This document shows positions 18,556-27,009 of a stretch of DNA of 64,000 nucleotides, one piece after another. Below the pieces are notes generated by a model. It was not told where the DNA came from and ran no database searches. It saw only the letters and a program-made list of their open reading frames with translations. The stretch's first letter is position 1; each line of letters opens with the position of its first letter. This stretch comes from Streptomyces fuscichromogenes (lineage in GTDB: Bacteria; Actinomycetota; Actinomycetes; Streptomycetales; Streptomycetaceae), in contig NZ_BMML01000012.1 in NCBI RefSeq assembly GCF_014645815.1, forward strand, positions 151,268 through 215,267. Direction: 5' to 3'. A program made the translations under genes and the position numbers.

Positions 18556-19941
18556 CTACCGGGTCCGGTCCGGCGCCACGGCGTCGGCGAGCGCGTCGCC
18601 CAGCAGGGCCGCTCCATGTGCGGTCGGGTGCACCCCGTCGATCATGCAGGGCCGCGTCTCCTTCTCGAACACCGTCGAGAGATCGAGGAAGACGGCGCCG
18701 GGGAACTCCTTCGCGAGCCGCTTCAGCCCATCCCGGTAGGTGTCGTACACCGCGTCGATCGTCTGTGCGTAGTCGTCGAAGACGGTGGCGCGATCGGTGA
18801 ACGGGTGGTCGTAGTGGCGCTGCACCCAGGCCCGGGTGAACTCCTCGCCCAGGGCCGGGTGGAGAAGGGAGTGCGGCTGCAGCGCGCACACGAACCGGAT
18901 GCCGTCCCGGGCGCAGGCCGTGGCCATCAGCGCCTGGTTCTCCAGCCAGACCCCGGCGCGCAGTCCGGCACCCGAGGAGGGGAAGGCCAGCGAGTCCAGG
19001 GGCAGCCGGCGGACGACGGACGGTTTGCGGGCGAACGGCAGGCCGACGTTCCGCGCCTCCCGGGGGGCGTGCAGGCGCAGAAAGTGCTGGTGGTCGTGGA
19101 AGGTCCAGTTCAGCATCTCCGCGCCGGGCCCGTTCACCAGGCGCATGGCGAAGAGGTTGTTGAAGTCGTTCCAGCCGGAGAGACTGACGGCCACATCGGG
19201 ACGGCAGTGCCGCAGCCGGTAGAGCAGCAGGGCTGACTCGCCCCGAGACCACTCGCCGGGAGCGGCGAAGCAGAGCACCTCGCTGTCCGGCATCCGCCGG
19301 TGCAACGCGGCGGGGATGGTACGGGAGTTGTCCGGCTGCCCGAGCCCGTACAGGACACTGCCGCCGAGCAGCACCACCCGGTGCCGGGCGCCCGGCTCCA
19401 GCGACGCCGGTTCCACCATGCCGGGGATGCGCAGGAAGCCCAGCGGGCCGACGTCGAGCGTGCCGAGGGCGTCCACCCCCGCGAAGGCGCCGCCGCGGGG
19501 CAGCGCCCGCCCGGTCACCGGGTCGAACAGCTCCGGCGGCCGGGTCACGGGCCAGGTCCGGCCCAGCAGCGCCGCCAGCAGCGCCCCGCGCCCGACCCGC
19601 CGCCCGTCCGGCAGCAGCAGCTCCCGTGCTCCGGCGCGGGCCGCGGCGCGTACGGCCGCGGCCCGGTCGAGCCTGGTGCCGTCCCCCCGGAACGCGGCGA
19701 ATCCGGTGACGCCGGCGGCCCGGATCCGGCGCACCGACCGTGCCGACAGCGCACCGGTGTCGAGCTCGGCCCACGGCACCCCGAGCACGGCGCGGCCCGC
19801 GGCAGGGTTCTGCTCCTGCCAGCGCCCGGCCAGTTCCGTGGGCAGCACCAGCGGCCCCGGCTCCCGACGCGCCGCGCGGACCTTCCGCACCACCGCGGCC
19901 AGGCCGCGCGGCCAGCCCTGGCACAGGAACGCCGTGGTCAT
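18556..19941 (-). CDS. SGNH/GDSL-family hydrolase with unknown N-terminal domain
   Basis: The 461-aa protein has a C-terminal SGNH hydrolase fold: nucleophile block VVLLGGSVLYGLG (S195), block III SGWNDFNN (N258) and catalytic dyad DGVHPTAHG (D435, H438). These are the residues of esterases and acyltransferases that add or remove acyl groups on sugars or peptides. Residues 1-150 (WPRGLAAVVRKVRAARREPGP, WPVTRPPELFDPVTG) form a separate domain I do not recognise. There is no signal peptide, so it is cytoplasmic. It is the last gene of the operon that starts with the radical SAM gene at 25804, and its start overlaps the NDK-like stop by ATGA. Confidence 0.8.
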   Translation of the reverse strand: MTTAFLCQGWPRGLAAVVRKVRAARREPGPLVLPTELAGRWQEQNPAAGRAVLGVPWAELDTGALSARSVRRIRAAGVTGFAAFRGDGTRLDRAAAVRAAARAGARELLLPDGRRVGRGALLAALLGRTWPVTRPPELFDPVTGRALPRGGAFAGVDALGTLDVGPLGFLRIPGMVEPASLEPGARHRVVLLGGSVLYGLGQPDNSRTIPAALHRRMPDSEVLCFAAPGEWSRGESALLLYRLRHCRPDVAVSLSGWNDFNNLFAMRLVNGPGAEMLNWTFHDHQHFLRLHAPREARNVGLPFARKPSVVRRLPLDSLAFPSSGAGLRAGVWLENQALMATACARDGIRFVCALQPHSLLHPALGEEFTRAWVQRHYDHPFTDRATVFDDYAQTIDAVYDTYRDGLKRLAKEFPGAVFLDLSTVFEKETRPCMIDGVHPTAHGAALLGDALADAVAPDRTR

Positions 19942-20732
19942 CGTGGCTCCCCCGGGACGAGTGCGCGGTCCTGGGCCGGTACCGCCGCGAGCAGCCCGAA
20001 CTCCCGCACCTGGGCAGCCAGTTCGGTGGCGCGTTCCCCGGTGACGGGGGTCGCCAGGCCGCCCGGGTCGTAGAGGGCGGCCAGCGTCGCCCGTACGCCG
20101 AACCCCGGTTCGTCGGTGCCGAGCAGGCGGGCGAGGAAGACCGCGATGTCGTCGAAGGCGATCTCCCAGCGGGCCGGCACGGTGATGCGCAGCCCGGCCG
20201 CCCGCGGCCAGGGTGTCCAGGCGGCCGGGCGGGCCCGGCCGCGTTCGGCCGCATCCGCCCACACGCCGTCCAGGGCCCGTTCGCAGCCGGCCACCGACCA
20301 GTCCCGCCACCGCGTGGTCGTCGGCCGGAAACCGCCGCCGAGCCCGTCACCGGAGAAGACCTCGATCTGCCGCTCGGCCTCCTCGACACTGTCGGGGCAG
20401 TGCACGAAGTTGCCGTAGATGAACGCGCCGAGCCGGGCGCGGGCCGCTGCCTTGTACTCCAGCAGCCGGGCCAGCGCCTCCGGTCCCTCGACCACCGCCG
20501 TCTCGATCGGCCGGCCGACCAGGTAGCGGCGCAACAGCCCCGCGGTGAGCGCGCGTTCGTCGGGAAAGATCCGGTAGTACATGCCGGCCAGCTGGCCCTC
20601 GGTCATCTCGAACCGGCGGCGGCTGACGAGCCGCAGCCCGGCCGCGCACACGTCGGCGACCCCCTGGTCGGCCATGCCGTGCGCGACCGCGTCCGGTTTG
20701 AACAGCAGCAACGACCGCTGCCGGGCGCTCAT
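19938..20732 (-). CDS. Nucleoside-diphosphate kinase-like protein with C-terminal extension
   Basis: The 264-aa protein is nearly twice NDK length. Residues 5-130 follow the NDK fold: SLLLFKPDAVAHGM with K12, a Kpn-like loop region, and NFVHCPDSVEEAERQIEVF with the phospho-acceptor H111. The usual HGSDS is here HCPDS. Residues 131-264 are an added helical domain with no known function (RWEIAFDDIAVFLARLLG). It may phosphorylate a nucleotide or a pathway intermediate rather than act in housekeeping. ATGA overlaps on both sides place it in the putative peptide-modification operon. Confidence 0.78.
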   Translation of the reverse strand: MSARQRSLLLFKPDAVAHGMADQGVADVCAAGLRLVSRRRFEMTEGQLAGMYYRIFPDERALTAGLLRRYLVGRPIETAVVEGPEALARLLEYKAAARARLGAFIYGNFVHCPDSVEEAERQIEVFSGDGLGGGFRPTTTRWRDWSVAGCERALDGVWADAAERGRARPAAWTPWPRAAGLRITVPARWEIAFDDIAVFLARLLGTDEPGFGVRATLAALYDPGGLATPVTGERATELAAQVREFGLLAAVPAQDRALVPGEPR

Positions 20733-21181
20733 TCGGCCGCCTTCCGGGCCAGGGCGTGGTCGGCGTAGGCGGGATCGCCGGTGACCTCCGCGCCGCACCA
20801 CGCGGGCACGGCCAGCTCCGCGTCCGCCGCGGGCAGTTCGACCTCGGCGAGCACCGGGCCGTCGCGGTACACGTCGACGAGCCACTCCCGGCCGGCGTAC
20901 GGGACCAGGTACCGGCGCTTGACCGAACGGCGGGCGGACGACGAGGCGAACAGCGCCGTGCCGAACTCCTCGGGCAGTTCGGCGTGGTACTCACGGCGCA
21001 CCAGACCGCTGCCGCTGTCCTTGACGGTGAGCCGCCAGCCGCCGTGTCTGCGGCCCACCCGCAGCACCGTGTGCTCGTCGGCGAACAGGTAGACCTGGGC
21101 GATCTCGATGCCTTCGGTGCCGTGCACGACCGACGGTTCGCGGACCAGGAACCGCCGTTCGACCTCCAGATGCGCCCTCAT
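20729..21181 (-). CDS. CYTH-domain phosphohydrolase-like protein
   Basis: The 150-aa protein opens with the CYTH signature EVERRFLV (the ExExK-type motif with Arg in the lysine position). LRVGRRHGGWRLTVKD, a charged strand pair and WLVDVYRDGPVLAEVELP complete the tunnel of acidic and basic strands that binds triphosphates and Mg. Family members hydrolyse thiamine triphosphate or tripolyphosphate, or make cAMP. The ATG at 21181 has GGAGG upstream; the open frame to 21262 would overlap the preceding gene. It is coupled to the NDK-like gene by ATGA. Confidence 0.8.
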   Translation of the reverse strand: MRAHLEVERRFLVREPSVVHGTEGIEIAQVYLFADEHTVLRVGRRHGGWRLTVKDSGSGLVRREYHAELPEEFGTALFASSSARRSVKRRYLVPYAGREWLVDVYRDGPVLAEVELPAADAELAVPAWCGAEVTGDPAYADHALARKAAE

Positions 21182-21230
21182 GCGGCCGCCTCCGCCGTCT
21201 CCGCCGTCTCCCGGGATCCGCCAAGGGGTG

Positions 21231-22781
21231 TCATCGGGCGTGACCGCCTTTCTGCTGGTCAAGCTGGTGGAACCGATCGAGCCGGTCGAACCGGTCCGGC
21301 TGGTCTGACTGGTCCGGCTGGTCGAGGGCGGTCAGCTCCGCCAGGGCCGCGCGGTAGAGCGCGGCGTACCCTTCGCCGCCGCCGGGCAGGGCGAGGAAGA
21401 ACCGCAGGCCCAGCAGCAACCGGGCCCGGACCAGGTGCCGCAGTTCGCGGGCGCGGTCGGAGCCGCCGCCGAGCAGCCGGACGTGCGGGCGGCCGGCCGG
21501 ATCACCGGGACCGGCGGGATAGAGGGCGGAGGCACCGACGAGGGCACAGGCCCGCGCCCACAGGCGGGGGCCGGGGCACAGCGAGTCGAGGTCGATCCGC
21601 ACCAGCCGTCCGCCGTCGGTGCGCAGGGTGTTGTCGCGGTGCAGGTCGAAGTCCGTGAGGTGGGTGCGCTCGTGGAACAGCGCGTCCAGCCTGCTGTCGG
21701 CGGCGAGCGCGCGCAGCTGCCGCACCGCTTCGTCGTCCGGTCCGCGCAGCGCGAGGTCGACGCGGTCGCCGAGGGAGCGCAGCCCCATGACCGGGTCGGC
21801 GACCGGCGCGGCGGCGAGCCGGGCGTTGAAGTCGTCGTAGAAGCGCAGGAGTTCCCATTCGGCGTCCGGCCCGAGACGGTGGCCGAGTGCGGCACCGGGG
21901 ACGAACCGGCGGACCGTGACGGCCGAGCCGTCGGCGCGGGCGGCGGCGGCCAGGAGCGGGGGAGTGCCGGTCGCGGCGCAGACGGTCCGCTGGAGGTCGC
22001 GGTAGCGGCGCAGTCCGCCGCCCGTGCCGAAGCCGGGCATCACCTTGACCACGTACCCGGTGTTGTCCGCCGTGTCGACGCGGTGGACGGCGGGCCGCCA
22101 GGTCCGCCCCAGCCTGCCGGGCGACAACGCGCGCCAGGGGTCGTCCAGATGGTGTACGGCGTCGTGGGCGACGGCCACGGGGGTGGAACGCGGCCACCGG
22201 TGCGCGGTGTTGACCAGGCAGCGCAGGAACGCGGCATGGGTGACGACCAGTTGGCTGGTGCCGTAGAGGTCCGCGCCACCGGGACCGGTCGCGGCGGCGA
22301 GGAAGGCGATCACCCTCGCCTGCAACCGGTCGCCCGGCTCGGCCCCGGGGATGGCGTCGAGGTCGCCGCGGGCCGTCCACACCCGGTGGTGTGCGGGGAA
22401 CCGGTCGGCGGCCTCGGTGTGCGTGAGCCCCTCCAGGACCCCGGCCCCGACCTCCCCGAGCAGCGCGGTGCTGACGACCGGCAGACCGAACCGGCGGGCG
22501 ACGGCACCCGCGGTCGCGTGGGCGCGCACCGCGTCGCTGCTCCAGATCGTCCGCGGTCCGGCGGCGTCGTCCGGGAGCCCGGCGGCCCAGCGGGCGGCCT
22601 CGGCGGCACCGGCCCCGGTCAGCGGGGGCGCCGTGTTGCCGCCCTGGATACGGGCCTGGGCGTTCCACTCGGACTCGGCGTGCCGGCGTACCAGCAGCCG
22701 TACCGCCGAGTGGTCCCGCGTCCCGCTCTCCGGGGCGGTGCGCCCGGTGCCGCCGTCGTTCCCGCTCTGGTGTGCGTGCAC
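21231..22781 (-). CDS. Histidine phosphatase/aminoglycoside-kinase-like fusion protein
   Basis: The 516-aa protein has two catalytic halves. Residues 25-215 are a histidine phosphatase domain: LLVRRHAESEWN (R33, H34), SSDAVRAHATA, and VVTHAAFLR with the second catalytic H182. Residues 225-480 resemble a choline/aminoglycoside kinase: lysine K246 (YVVKVMPG), catalytic loop TDFDLHRDN (D379, N384), and metal aspartate in VRIDLDS (D397). It could phosphorylate and dephosphorylate one intermediate. The tail is a low-complexity Asp/Gln/Pro repeat. It starts at GTG, with GAGGAGGG overlapping the upstream stop. Confidence 0.78.
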   Translation of the reverse strand: MHAHQSGNDGGTGRTAPESGTRDHSAVRLLVRRHAESEWNAQARIQGGNTAPPLTGAGAAEAARWAAGLPDDAAGPRTIWSSDAVRAHATAGAVARRFGLPVVSTALLGEVGAGVLEGLTHTEAADRFPAHHRVWTARGDLDAIPGAEPGDRLQARVIAFLAAATGPGGADLYGTSQLVVTHAAFLRCLVNTAHRWPRSTPVAVAHDAVHHLDDPWRALSPGRLGRTWRPAVHRVDTADNTGYVVKVMPGFGTGGGLRRYRDLQRTVCAATGTPPLLAAAARADGSAVTVRRFVPGAALGHRLGPDAEWELLRFYDDFNARLAAAPVADPVMGLRSLGDRVDLALRGPDDEAVRQLRALAADSRLDALFHERTHLTDFDLHRDNTLRTDGGRLVRIDLDSLCPGPRLWARACALVGASALYPAGPGDPAGRPHVRLLGGGSDRARELRHLVRARLLLGLRFFLALPGGGEGYAALYRAALAELTALDQPDQSDQPDRFDRLDRFHQLDQQKGGHAR

Positions 22782-22796
22782 GAACGCCGTCCCTCC

Positions 22797-24257
22797 TCAG
22801 CTCGCCGGGGCGCCGTACGCGGCCCAGACCGCGCGTCCGGCGTCCTGCCCCATGCGCAGGAAGGTGGAGCGGGCGGCGCGGTTCGCGGGATCGGACAGGA
22901 TGCGGGCGACCCGGTCGTCCAGCTCCTCGAACGGCGTGTCGAAGACGCCCTGTTCACGCAGATGGGCGTGGAGCGAGGTGACGGCACCGGCGTAGACCAG
23001 CATGTCGCGCAGCTCGCGCTCGTTGTAGCTGCTGGCGGAGACGACGCGGAGCTTCTCGTCGGCCTTGATCCAGATGTCGTCGTCGGTGCGGTCGAGCAGG
23101 TCGAAGAGCTTGGTCTCCGGGATGGCCGTGAGGTGGTAGGAGTGCACCGACCAGGGGCGCAGCTCCTCGACCGTGAAGCGCAGGGACTCCCGCAGGCCCG
23201 CCATGTCGTCGCCGGGCAGCCCGACGATCAGCTCGGCCCGCCACGGGATGCCTCTGGCGGTGAGATACGGGACGTACTTCATGATCTTGCCGAAGTGGTT
23301 GCCGCGCACATGCTTGGGCACGCTCGGGTTGGTCGTCTGCAGACCCATCAGGAGTTCCTCGATGTGGGACTCCACGAGCAGGTCGACGAACTCGTCGTCG
23401 AGGAACTCCGGGCGCATGTAGGCGTTGAGCGCGATCTCGGGGGCGAGGTCGCGGAACATGCGCAGGATCTCCTTGCCCCGGGCCGCCTTGCCGCCGAGGA
23501 TCGGATCGATCAGGAAGAGGCGGCGGATGCCGCGGGCCCGCATGTTGGCGATCTCGTTGCGGACGAAGTCGGTGTCGAAGGTGGCGAAGAACGGCAGGGT
23601 GTTGTGCCCGCAGAAGCTGCAGTCGTAGATGCAGCCGCGGGCCGTCTCGTACCAGGTGAAGTCGGTGTCCACCGGGTCGCCCACCAGCATCTCGTCGAAG
23701 GCCGGGCCGAACAGCTCGACGCCGTGGGGGAGTCGGCGGTCGCGGCGGTCCGGGACGGCGTGCCGGTAGGCGTCCCGGCGTTCGCGGATGGCCGAGTAGA
23801 GGGGCTGGGCCAGGCCGTTCGCCAGGTTCAGACCGGTGAAGGAGGGGTCGGCGACGCGTTGTTCGCACAGCCAGGTCAGCGGTTCCTCGCCCTGGCCCAT
23901 GGCGAAGACGGTCTGCTCGGGCCAGCCCTGCGGGTACGGCATGGCGCGCGTCTCGGGGCCGCCGACCACCACCAGCGGTGGGCGCGGGCCGCCCGACAGC
24001 TCGGCGGTGAGCTGCCGGGTCCGCTCCAGCGTCCAGATGTACGCCGGCAGGCCCACCACGTCGAACCCCTCGGCCCGCAGCGCGGCCGCGGCCGCCGGCG
24101 CCGACCAGTCCCGCTCGTCGAAGGCCCGCAGCCGGACCTGCCACTCGGGGTGGCGCTGACGCAGGAAGGCGCCGAGCCGCATGGCGCTGAGGGCGTGCGT
24201 GATGGGGAACTCGGCGAAGCGCGACGAGTCGAAGAAACTGACGAGCGCGACTCTCAC
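22797..24257 (-). CDS. B12-binding-domain radical SAM enzyme
   Basis: The 486-aa protein opens with a Rossmann cobalamin-binding-type domain (VALVSFFDSS, GFDVVGLPAYIWTLERT, VVVGGPETRA). A radical SAM core follows with the canonical cluster motif CIYDCSFC (C209, C213, C216) in the context YETARGCIYDCSFCGH. Such class B enzymes methylate unreactive carbons or rearrange peptide or antibiotic intermediates using SAM and cobalamin. A GTG at 24257 with CCGGAGGA upstream is the likely start. The gene is 80 bp after the SPASM-type gene and directly before the phosphatase/kinase gene. Confidence 0.88.
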   Translation of the reverse strand: MRVALVSFFDSSRFAEFPITHALSAMRLGAFLRQRHPEWQVRLRAFDERDWSAPAAAAALRAEGFDVVGLPAYIWTLERTRQLTAELSGGPRPPLVVVGGPETRAMPYPQGWPEQTVFAMGQGEEPLTWLCEQRVADPSFTGLNLANGLAQPLYSAIRERRDAYRHAVPDRRDRRLPHGVELFGPAFDEMLVGDPVDTDFTWYETARGCIYDCSFCGHNTLPFFATFDTDFVRNEIANMRARGIRRLFLIDPILGGKAARGKEILRMFRDLAPEIALNAYMRPEFLDDEFVDLLVESHIEELLMGLQTTNPSVPKHVRGNHFGKIMKYVPYLTARGIPWRAELIVGLPGDDMAGLRESLRFTVEELRPWSVHSYHLTAIPETKLFDLLDRTDDDIWIKADEKLRVVSASSYNERELRDMLVYAGAVTSLHAHLREQGVFDTPFEELDDRVARILSDPANRAARSTFLRMGQDAGRAVWAAYGAPAS

Positions 24258-24337
24258 GGGGGGTCCTCCGGGTACTTCTGCGGTCGCGTTTTCGGGGCCG
24301 TCCGCCGGTGCTTCTCCCAGGGCGGCCGCGTCGGCGG

Positions 24338-25804
24338 TCACAGCGAGTGCCGTACGGCGATCTCGCGGAAGTGCCGCAGTTCCGACGGGTCCTCGGGCAG
24401 CTCCGGCAGCTTCTTCTCGGGGTGCCGGGCGAGGTAGTCGCGGGTGCAGAGCGGGTCCTTGACCGCGCTGAACTCCCCGGTGGAGCGCTCCGGGTCGAAG
24501 CGGCCTATCTGCACGATGCGGCGGGTGGTGCTGCCGGAGCGGCAGGAGCTGTAGATGTCGCAGCCGTCGCAGCCGGCGGGCTTCTGGAGGGCCTTCCAGA
24601 AGTCGGTGAGCTGTGTCGAGCCGTTCCAGAAGTCCCGCAGCCCGTTGAACTGGTCGTCGATGTTGCCGAGTTTGCGCGGATGCATCAGGCACGGCGTGAC
24701 GCTGCCGTCCGGGTTGAGCGCGATCAGCTCCTGGCCGCCGATGCAGCCGGTCAGCCCAGGGATGCCGATGTCGCCGCAACCGGCCATCGGATTGCTGACG
24801 TTGGTGATGGCGATCTGCGAGCCGTAGGCGCGCTGCAAGGTGCGTATGTACTCGATGGTCGCGTAGTAGTCGTCGACCTGCTTGGCGTAGAAGCCCTGCT
24901 CGTGGTGGAGGCAGCGCTCGGGGTTGGCGAACTTGACCACGTCGGCGCCGGCGTCGATGGCCAGCTCCACCAGCGCCTCCAACTCCGAGTAGGGCGTGGC
25001 GGGTTCGTATGTCGGCTTGACGCACACCCGCATGTCGGAGCCGACCTCGCGCTTGCGCCGCACGGTGTACCGCAGGGCGGCGACGACCTTGTCGAAGAGG
25101 CCGGGACCGCGCACCGCCGCGAACGTCTCCTCGGAGGCGCCGTCGATGCTGAAGCTGACGGACTTGAGCTCGTTGCGGAAGATGATGTCCAGGGTCTCGT
25201 CGTTGATGAGGAGGCCGTTGGTGGCCATCGAGGTGTAGAGACCCTGCTCGCTCGCGCTGTCCAGGTAGTTGGCCAGGGCGCGCTTGTTGATCGTCGGCTC
25301 GCCGCCGGCCAGGTGGACCCGCATGACGCCCCACTGGGCGAGTTCCGCCATGAGTTCCCGTACCCGCTGCTCGCGCATGGTGGTGGGACCGAGGAACTCG
25401 GCGGCGTAGCAGAAGGAATCCTGGCCGCATTTGTGTTTCGCGAGATTGCACAGCCAGGTGTAGTCGAAATAAATTTCCAGCGGTCCGCTGAGCCGGTCCT
25501 TGTAGGGGGAGTGGATCTCCCGGATCCGGCCGTCGAGTCCGAGGGCGCGCAGGTCGGCGGCGAGGCTCTCCGGCAGTGTCCCGTCGTCCCAGTCGAGTCC
25601 CTCCCGCTTGCGCTCCACGGCCCGGGTGACCAGGGCGTTCTCATGGCTTTCGCGAGGCAGGAAGAAGGCGTGCCGCCGATTGCTCCACAGGAGCGGTCCA
25701 CAGAACTCGTGGCGCACGACGACATCCACGGGATCCAGCGGATCGATGACGGCCGGACTCGACCGGCGGACTACGGGCTCCGCAAGCGGGATGCGAACGT
25801 TCAC
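24338..25804 (-). CDS. Radical SAM enzyme with SPASM-like region and unusual CX6CX5C motif
   Basis: The 488-aa protein has the radical SAM barrel: EIYFDYTWLCNLAKHKC, then the GGEP motif (residues 167-170, VHLAGGEPTINK) and SVSFSIDGASEETF. The cluster cysteines C119, C126 and C132 are spaced CX6CX5C, not the normal CX3CX2C. C-terminal auxiliary cysteines (C343, C354, C372, C412, C415, C421; GCDGCDIYSSC) form a SPASM-like region that would bind extra Fe-S clusters. SPASM enzymes modify ribosomal peptides, for example PqqE. It is the first gene of the six-gene minus operon and diverges from the dioxygenase gene. Confidence 0.88.
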   Translation of the reverse strand: MNVRIPLAEPVVRRSSPAVIDPLDPVDVVVRHEFCGPLLWSNRRHAFFLPRESHENALVTRAVERKREGLDWDDGTLPESLAADLRALGLDGRIREIHSPYKDRLSGPLEIYFDYTWLCNLAKHKCGQDSFCYAAEFLGPTTMREQRVRELMAELAQWGVMRVHLAGGEPTINKRALANYLDSASEQGLYTSMATNGLLINDETLDIIFRNELKSVSFSIDGASEETFAAVRGPGLFDKVVAALRYTVRRKREVGSDMRVCVKPTYEPATPYSELEALVELAIDAGADVVKFANPERCLHHEQGFYAKQVDDYYATIEYIRTLQRAYGSQIAITNVSNPMAGCGDIGIPGLTGCIGGQELIALNPDGSVTPCLMHPRKLGNIDDQFNGLRDFWNGSTQLTDFWKALQKPAGCDGCDIYSSCRSGSTTRRIVQIGRFDPERSTGEFSAVKDPLCTRDYLARHPEKKLPELPEDPSELRHFREIAVRHSL

Positions 25805-25878
25805 GTTGCTCCTGAGGTGGCGTCGATGCGTCGGGGAGTTTCATCATGACAGAGCATTGACTGGGCCATCAAGGGCTA

Positions 25879-25929
25879 GTGACAAGAGAGTCACATTTGC
25901 TTGTCACAAACCTTCCTGGCGGCTAGCTT
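25879..25929 (+). promoter_or_regulatory. Divergent control region with inverted repeat and leaderless promoter
   Basis: An 8-bp inverted repeat (GTGACAAG at 25879-25886 and CTTGTCAC at 25900-25907) encloses GAGTCACATTTGCTTG (25888-25903). The same 16-mer, with 14/16 identity, lies in the promoter region of the ABC operon. TTGTCA (25901-25906) and TAGCTT (25924-25929) are spaced exactly 17 bp, and the dioxygenase ATG begins 7 nt after the -10, so this transcript should be leaderless. The operator overlaps the -35, which suggests control of both divergent operons by one factor, probably the XRE-TPR regulator. Confidence 0.65.
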
Positions 25930-25935
25930 CGAGTC

Positions 25936-27009
25936 ATGGAATCCGAACTTCAGGCAGGCGCGGTCCTGCGTACCCCGCTCGACTCCCCGGCCGCCTGGCG
26001 CGGGGCCCGGATGGCCTCCCGCCCCGGGGACTGGCAGGTCCGCCTCGACGACCAGGACATCGCCGAACTCGCCGCCCTGGCCGACCGGCTGGCCGATCCG
26101 TCCGACAACTCCCGTCCGCTGCACGGCATCCCCGCCGACGAGCTGCGCCTGCCCCGGCTCGCCGCGAAGGCGGCGGCCTGGCGGGCCCATCTGGAGGACG
26201 GGCCGGGCGTGCTGCTGGTGCGCGGCATGCCGGTGGCCGGGGTGCCGCAGGACCGGGTGGCACTCATGTACTGGGCACTGTCCAGCGCGATCGGCCTGCC
26301 GACCCCGCAGGACAAGCGGGAGCTGTACCTCGCCCACGTCCGCGAGGACGGCGCCCCTCGGCCCGACCGCTTCGCCTACCAGACCAACGTGGAGCTCCCC
26401 TTCCACACCGACTGGTGCGACATCGTCTCCCTGCTCTGCGTCACCACCTCCCGCGCCGGCGGGGCCTCGCGCGTGGCCAGCTCGGTCACCCTCTACAACG
26501 AGCTGCTCGGCCGCCGCCCCGACCTCGTCGAGGCGCTGTACGAACCGTTCTGGATGAACAACCGGGACGAGAAGGACGGCGACCGCGTCCCCTACTACGC
26601 CGCCTCGCACGTCTCCTGGCTCGACGGCAAGCTCTCCTTCCGCCGCCGCCCCTCCTGGCGCCGCCGGGCCGCGGCGAGCGGCCGGCGCGACTACCTCCAG
26701 CAGACCGACGGCAACACCCCGCCCGAGCCGAGCGAGGCACAACTCGCCGCCCTGGAACTGATGGACACCATCGCCGCCGAACCCGGTGTCGCCCTGTCCA
26801 TGGACCTGGCTCCCGGCGACATCCAGTACGTCAACAACCACACCGTGCTGCACGCCCGCGACGGCTTCGAGAACGGCACCACCCCCGACCAACAGCGCCA
26901 CCTGATGCGCATGTGGCTCACTGTCCCGGACGGCCGCCGCCTCACCGCCGCCTACGCCCGGGGCATCGCCCGCCGCCTCGAACCGCCCCGGCAGCCCGCC
27001 CATGTCTGA
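25936..27009 (+). CDS. TauD/TfdA-like Fe(II)/2-oxoglutarate dioxygenase
   Basis: The 357-aa protein has the HXD iron motif FHTDWCD (H157, D159), the distal His in NNHTVLHARDGF (H305) and the 2-oxoglutarate-binding Arg in HLMRMWL (R324). These are the residues of TauD-type hydroxylases that oxidise a C-H bond with O2. In this locus it probably hydroxylates or desaturates the peptide or a derivative. The ATG directly follows a leaderless promoter, and there is no Shine-Dalgarno. The next gene overlaps its end by 8 nt. Confidence 0.88.
   Translation: MESELQAGAVLRTPLDSPAAWRGARMASRPGDWQVRLDDQDIAELAALADRLADPSDNSRPLHGIPADELRLPRLAAKAAAWRAHLEDGPGVLLVRGMPVAGVPQDRVALMYWALSSAIGLPTPQDKRELYLAHVREDGAPRPDRFAYQTNVELPFHTDWCDIVSLLCVTTSRAGGASRVASSVTLYNELLGRRPDLVEALYEPFWMNNRDEKDGDRVPYYAASHVSWLDGKLSFRRRPSWRRRAAASGRRDYLQQTDGNTPPEPSEAQLAALELMDTIAAEPGVALSMDLAPGDIQYVNNHTVLHARDGFENGTTPDQQRHLMRMWLTVPDGRRLTAAYARGIARRLEPPRQPAHV

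Noticed and set aside
21435..24437. A 1000-codon plus-strand open frame opposite the phosphatase/kinase and radical SAM genes
   Set aside because: It is antisense to genes with intact catalytic motifs; its own composition (Val/Gly/Arg/Asp) is typical of an antisense frame.
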